This document shows, in pieces, positions 61,776 to 64,000 of a stretch of DNA of 64,000 nt. How positions within the stretch are numbered: position 1 is the first letter of the stretch; each line of letters opens with the position of its first letter. The position numbers and the translations under genes were made by a program. This DNA comes from Paucisalibacillus algeriensis (GTDB lineage Bacteria; Bacillota; Bacilli; Bacillales; Amphibacillaceae): positions 62,001-126,000 of the forward strand of contig NZ_CBYO010000001.1 in NCBI RefSeq assembly GCF_000577245.1, read 5' to 3'. The notes beneath the pieces are model-generated. The model made no database searches and was not told the DNA's origin. It was given only the letters and a program-made list of their open reading frames with translations.

Positions 61776-62210
61776 TTATTCATCCTCTAAAAGCTCAACA
61801 GAAACCCGACTCTTCCGACCAGAACTTGAAATAAAACGATGCAATTGAATATATAATAATCCATGATTATAAGTAGCTTTAATTCTATCTGAACGAACTG
61901 GGAATGGTAGAGATATGGTACGCTCAAAAACTCCCTGCAAAATTTCCTCTTTTACTACAGTACCACCACTATGACCAATATCAATTGCACCGCGCAACTC
62001 CAATGTTGCATAATCTACATAAATATCAATCTTTTCTAAATCATTTAAACCTGGTATATTTGCGATACAAAGAATTTCATTGTCCGTTTGATAGAGATTG
62101 ATTTGGGGAATGGTTGGTTTAAGGATGCCTTCAAATTGATCCCAAAACTGCTCACCAAAGAAGTGGTCCATATTCCGTTTCCAATCTGTCATTTGTTGAA
62201 ATGGATCCAT
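61776..62210 (-). CDS. Hsp20/alpha-crystallin-family protein
   Basis: 144 residues from ATG 62210 (GAGGTG 6 nt upstream). A short N-terminal arm (FQQMTDWKRNMDHFFGEQFW), then an alpha-crystallin-like domain: EILCIANIPGLNDLEKIDIY, GVFERTISLPFPV and ATYNHGLLYIQL (usual A-x-x-x-N-G-V/L-L). Lacks a clear IxI tail. Related short proteins in Bacillus include CotM and YocM; chaperone or coat-linked role unresolved. Confidence 0.8.
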   Translation of the reverse strand: MDPFQQMTDWKRNMDHFFGEQFWDQFEGILKPTIPQINLYQTDNEILCIANIPGLNDLEKIDIYVDYATLELRGAIDIGHSGGTVVKEEILQGVFERTISLPFPVRSDRIKATYNHGLLYIQLHRFISSSGRKSRVSVELLEDE

Positions 62211-62297
62211 GTTCAACACCTCAATTTATAAAGTATTATAATCACACTATATGCAAATTCTAAAAAATGGGTGAATGCCCAATAAGGAGGTTGTATT

Positions 62298-62912
62298 TTG
62301 CTTGAAAATGCTCTCGTAATGGTTGCTATTATTTTGATTATCAATATTGTCTATGTATCGATGTTTACAATTCGAATGATATTAACGCTAAAAGGCCGTA
62401 GATATGTAGCAGCCTTTGTAAGTATGTTTGAGATAGTCGTGTATATCTTTGGTTTAGGACTAGTATTGGACAACTTAAATGAAATACAAAACGTGATTGC
62501 ATATGCACTTGGTTATGGAATTGGGGTTGTCGTGGGTTCCATGATCGAGGAAAAGCTAGCACTTGGCTACATAACGGTTAATGTGATATCTGGGAATCCG
62601 GATTTGAGCTTTACTCGCCAATTACGCGACAAGGGATTTGGGGTTACAAGTTGGTCTGCCTATGGAATGGATGGGGACAGGCTTGCTATGCAAATATTAA
62701 CTCCAAGAAAATATGAATTGAAACTGTATGAAGATATAAAAACAATTGACCCTAAGGCTTTTATTATTTCATATGAACCAAAACAAATTCATGGAGGATT
62801 CTGGGTAAAACAAGTTCGAAAAGGGCGATTATTTCATCCGAAGAAAAAAATAGATGGCACTACTAATGCAAAAGCAGAAGATGATACAGTTACTGGATCA
62901 AAATCGGATTAG
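62298..62912 (+). CDS. yebE: UPF0316/DUF2179 membrane protein, YebE-like
   Basis: 204 residues. Three N-terminal helices ([58 protein letters not shown] region), then a cytoplasmic DUF2179-type domain ([20 protein letters not shown]). Start TTG 62298 with AAGGAGG 8 nt upstream. In B. subtilis yebE lies between pbuG and purE; yebC, yebD and yebG of that interval are missing here. Confidence 0.85.
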   Translation: MLENALVMVAIILIINIVYVSMFTIRMILTLKGRRYVAAFVSMFEIVVYIFGLGLVLDNLNEIQNVIAYALGYGIGVVVGSMIEEKLALGYITVNVISGNPDLSFTRQLRDKGFGVTSWSAYGMDGDRLAMQILTPRKYELKLYEDIKTIDPKAFIISYEPKQIHGGFWVKQVRKGRLFHPKKKIDGTTNAKAEDDTVTGSKSD

Positions 62913-62951
62913 ACCAAGAGAACTTGTTCGTTTTCATGTAATATCATGCAT

Positions 62952-62995
62952 AAAACCGAACATTGATAAAGGTTATCTATAAAATGTTCGATTTT
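62952..62995. promoter_or_regulatory. PurBox pair upstream of purE
   Basis: AAAACCGAACATT (62952-62964) is a full match to the PurR box; its inverted partner AATGTTCGATTTT (62983-62995) has one mismatch. The gap is 18 bp, as at pbuG. Confidence 0.85.
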
Positions 62996-62997
62996 TA

Positions 62998-63026
62998 TTG
63001 ACCGCTTAATTATTCTTTGATATGCT
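62998..63026 (+). promoter_or_regulatory. Sigma-A promoter of the pur operon
   Basis: TTGACC (62998-63003), 17 bp, TATGCT (63021-63026), directly after the PurBox pair and before the riboswitch. Confidence 0.75.
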
Positions 63027-63051
63027 AAAATTAATCAACAAATGAATACGG

Positions 63052-63222
63052 ACCCTCATATATTTCTTGGGATATGGCCTTGAAGTCTCTACCCGGCACC
63101 GTAAATGCTGGACTATGAGGGAAGATGAATCATTGATTTAACTCATGATTTTTTTGGCGACCAATAATAAGGTCTATTCATCTTCTCTCAAAAGTATTTG
63201 AGAGGGTGGATAGACCTCTTTT
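63052..63222 (+). promoter_or_regulatory. Guanine-class purine riboswitch with terminator, purE leader
   Basis: Aptamer 63052-63122: P1 CCCTCATA/TATGAGGG, GAAGTCTCTACCCGGC, CCGTAAATGCTGGAC, with C after GA (guanine class). The J2/3 segment reads GTCTCTACC rather than GTTTCTACC, i.e. C at the base equal to xpt U48. Terminator 63171-63222 (GGTCTATTCATCTTCTCTC / GAGAGGGTGGATAGACC, then CTCTTTT). Confidence 0.9.
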
Positions 63223-63270
63223 GTGGTAATTTTAGAAGAATTTCCACTGGAAATGGAAGGAGATAAAGTA

Positions 63271-63762
63271 ATGGCTTTAGTTGGTGTAATTATGGGGAGT
63301 ATCTCTGACTGGGATACTATGCAGCACACATGCAGGACGCTAGAGGAATTAAACATTCCCTATGAAAAAGATGTTATTTCAGCACACCGAACACCAGATG
63401 AATTGTTTTCATATGCAAAAACTGCCCGGGAACGTGGGTTAAAAGTGATTGTTGCTGGAGCAGGTGGGGCAGCACATTTGCCTGGCATGGTGGCCTCACA
63501 AACAACACTTCCAGTTATTGGTGTACCTGTTCAAAGTAGAGCATTAAACGGACTAGATTCACTTCTTTCCATAGTACAAATGCCTGGTGGAGTGCCAACC
63601 GCAACGGTTGCAATTGGGAAGGCAGGTGCAACAAATGCAGGAATTCTTGCAGCGCAAATTCTTGGCGTATATGATGAAAAAATTGCACAAAAACTAGATA
63701 CTTATCGATTAGAAATGAAGGCAAAAGTTGGAGAAATGAGGGAAGATCTTGCAAAAAAATAA
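63271..63762 (+). CDS. purE: N5-carboxyaminoimidazole ribonucleotide mutase PurE
   Basis: 163 residues, first gene of the de novo purine operon; moves CO2 from N5 to C4 in carboxyaminoimidazole ribonucleotide. [42 protein letters not shown] and [20 protein letters not shown] are the class I PurE motifs. ATG 63271 has AAGGAG 9 nt upstream; the frame runs back to 63223 through the leader terminator. Confidence 0.96.
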   Translation: MALVGVIMGSISDWDTMQHTCRTLEELNIPYEKDVISAHRTPDELFSYAKTARERGLKVIVAGAGGAAHLPGMVASQTTLPVIGVPVQSRALNGLDSLLSIVQMPGGVPTATVAIGKAGATNAGILAAQILGVYDEKIAQKLDTYRLEMKAKVGEMREDLAKK

Positions 63763-64000
63763 TGTAGTTCTACCACCACAAACAATAGGTATTATTGGTG
63801 GTGGGCAGCTTGGTCGCATGATGGCAATGGCTGCAAAGTCTATGGGTTATCATGTTTTAGTATTAGATCCGACACCAAATTGTCCAACTGCACAGGTAGC
63901 AGATGGGCAAATTGTTGCGGCATACGATGACCTGAATGCTATTAAAGAATTATCCACAGTTTCAGATATCATCACTTATGAATTTGAGAATGTTGATTTA
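63749..64000 (+). CDS. purK: N5-carboxyaminoimidazole ribonucleotide synthase PurK (partial, 5' part)
   Basis: First 84 codons, running off the right edge. TTG 63749 overlaps the end of purE by 14 nt, with GAGGGAAG upstream. [20 protein letters not shown] is the PurK start (ATP-grasp carboxylase, Rossmann-like N-domain), then [17 protein letters not shown] and [15 protein letters not shown]-dependent carboxylation of AIR, feeding PurE. Confidence 0.94.
   Translation, partial: MQKNNVVLPPQTIGIIGGGQLGRMMAMAAKSMGYHVLVLDPTPNCPTAQVADGQIVAAYDDLNAIKELSTVSDIITYEFENVDL

Overview
The window is a piece of a low-GC, endospore-forming Bacillaceae chromosome. Evidence: GerA-type germination genes, a CotY/CotZ-family coat protein, sigma-W-type promoter, T-boxes, PurBoxes and guanine riboswitches, and gene order matching Bacillus subtilis (pspA-ydjG-ydjH-ydjI; appD-F-A-B-C; yeaC-yeaD-yebA-guaA-pbuG ... 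yebE-purE-purK). The protein style suggests the Oceanobacillus/Virgibacillus side of the family, but that is inference; no rRNA or other marker is present. I saw no rRNA or tRNA gene, insertion sequence or CRISPR array.

Layout. 1-1.4 kb: start of a serine/threonine importer gene (sstT, minus) behind two tandem T-boxes. 1.4-6 kb: a decayed region holding a 5'-truncated germination A subunit, an in-frame fusion of half a germination B permease to a C protein without its lipoprotein signal, a nucleotidyltransferase/partner gene pair, and an M20 peptidase with its middle deleted. 6-8.8 kb: a TetR/drug-efflux divergent pair. 8.9-12.6 kb: envelope-stress psp-type operon behind a near-perfect sigma-W promoter. 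12.6-15.7 kb: a TauE-type exporter and spore surface genes. 15.8-21.8 kb: oligopeptide importer operon appDFABC (minus). 22-28.5 kb: an amidase, then a MoxR/DUF58/transglutaminase operon.

28.5-36.2 kb: purine salvage. guaA and pbuG each follow a guanine-class riboswitch; pbuG also has a PurBox pair and a sigma-A promoter. Between them sits an insertion: an ABC exporter pair plus a membrane-anchored PASTA protein. The same purine locus resumes at 62.3 kb with yebE, a third riboswitch behind a PurBox pair, purE and the start of purK. The 26 kb between pbuG and yebE is foreign to the B. subtilis order and carries uppP, an MFS gene, msrA, a 1083-residue STAND/TPR/BTAD regulator, a large catabolic-looking operon, a MerR/Bmr-type efflux pair and an Hsp20 gene.

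The most interesting part is 42.8-59.2 kb: TetR regulator, acyl-CoA ligase, MaoC hydratase, two KAS III-like proteins flanking a complete branched-chain-amino-acid-type ABC importer, an alpha/beta hydrolase and an SDR, all with short spacings, followed by aldehyde dehydrogenase, DUF779 protein and a second acyl-CoA ligase. The two KAS III-like paralogues differ at the nucleophile (Cys in one, Ser in the other) and both have His in place of the family's Asn, suggesting an active/inactive heterodimer. The substrate is unknown. Three intergenic minisatellites (periods 51, 42 and 51 bp, all multiples of three) also stand out.
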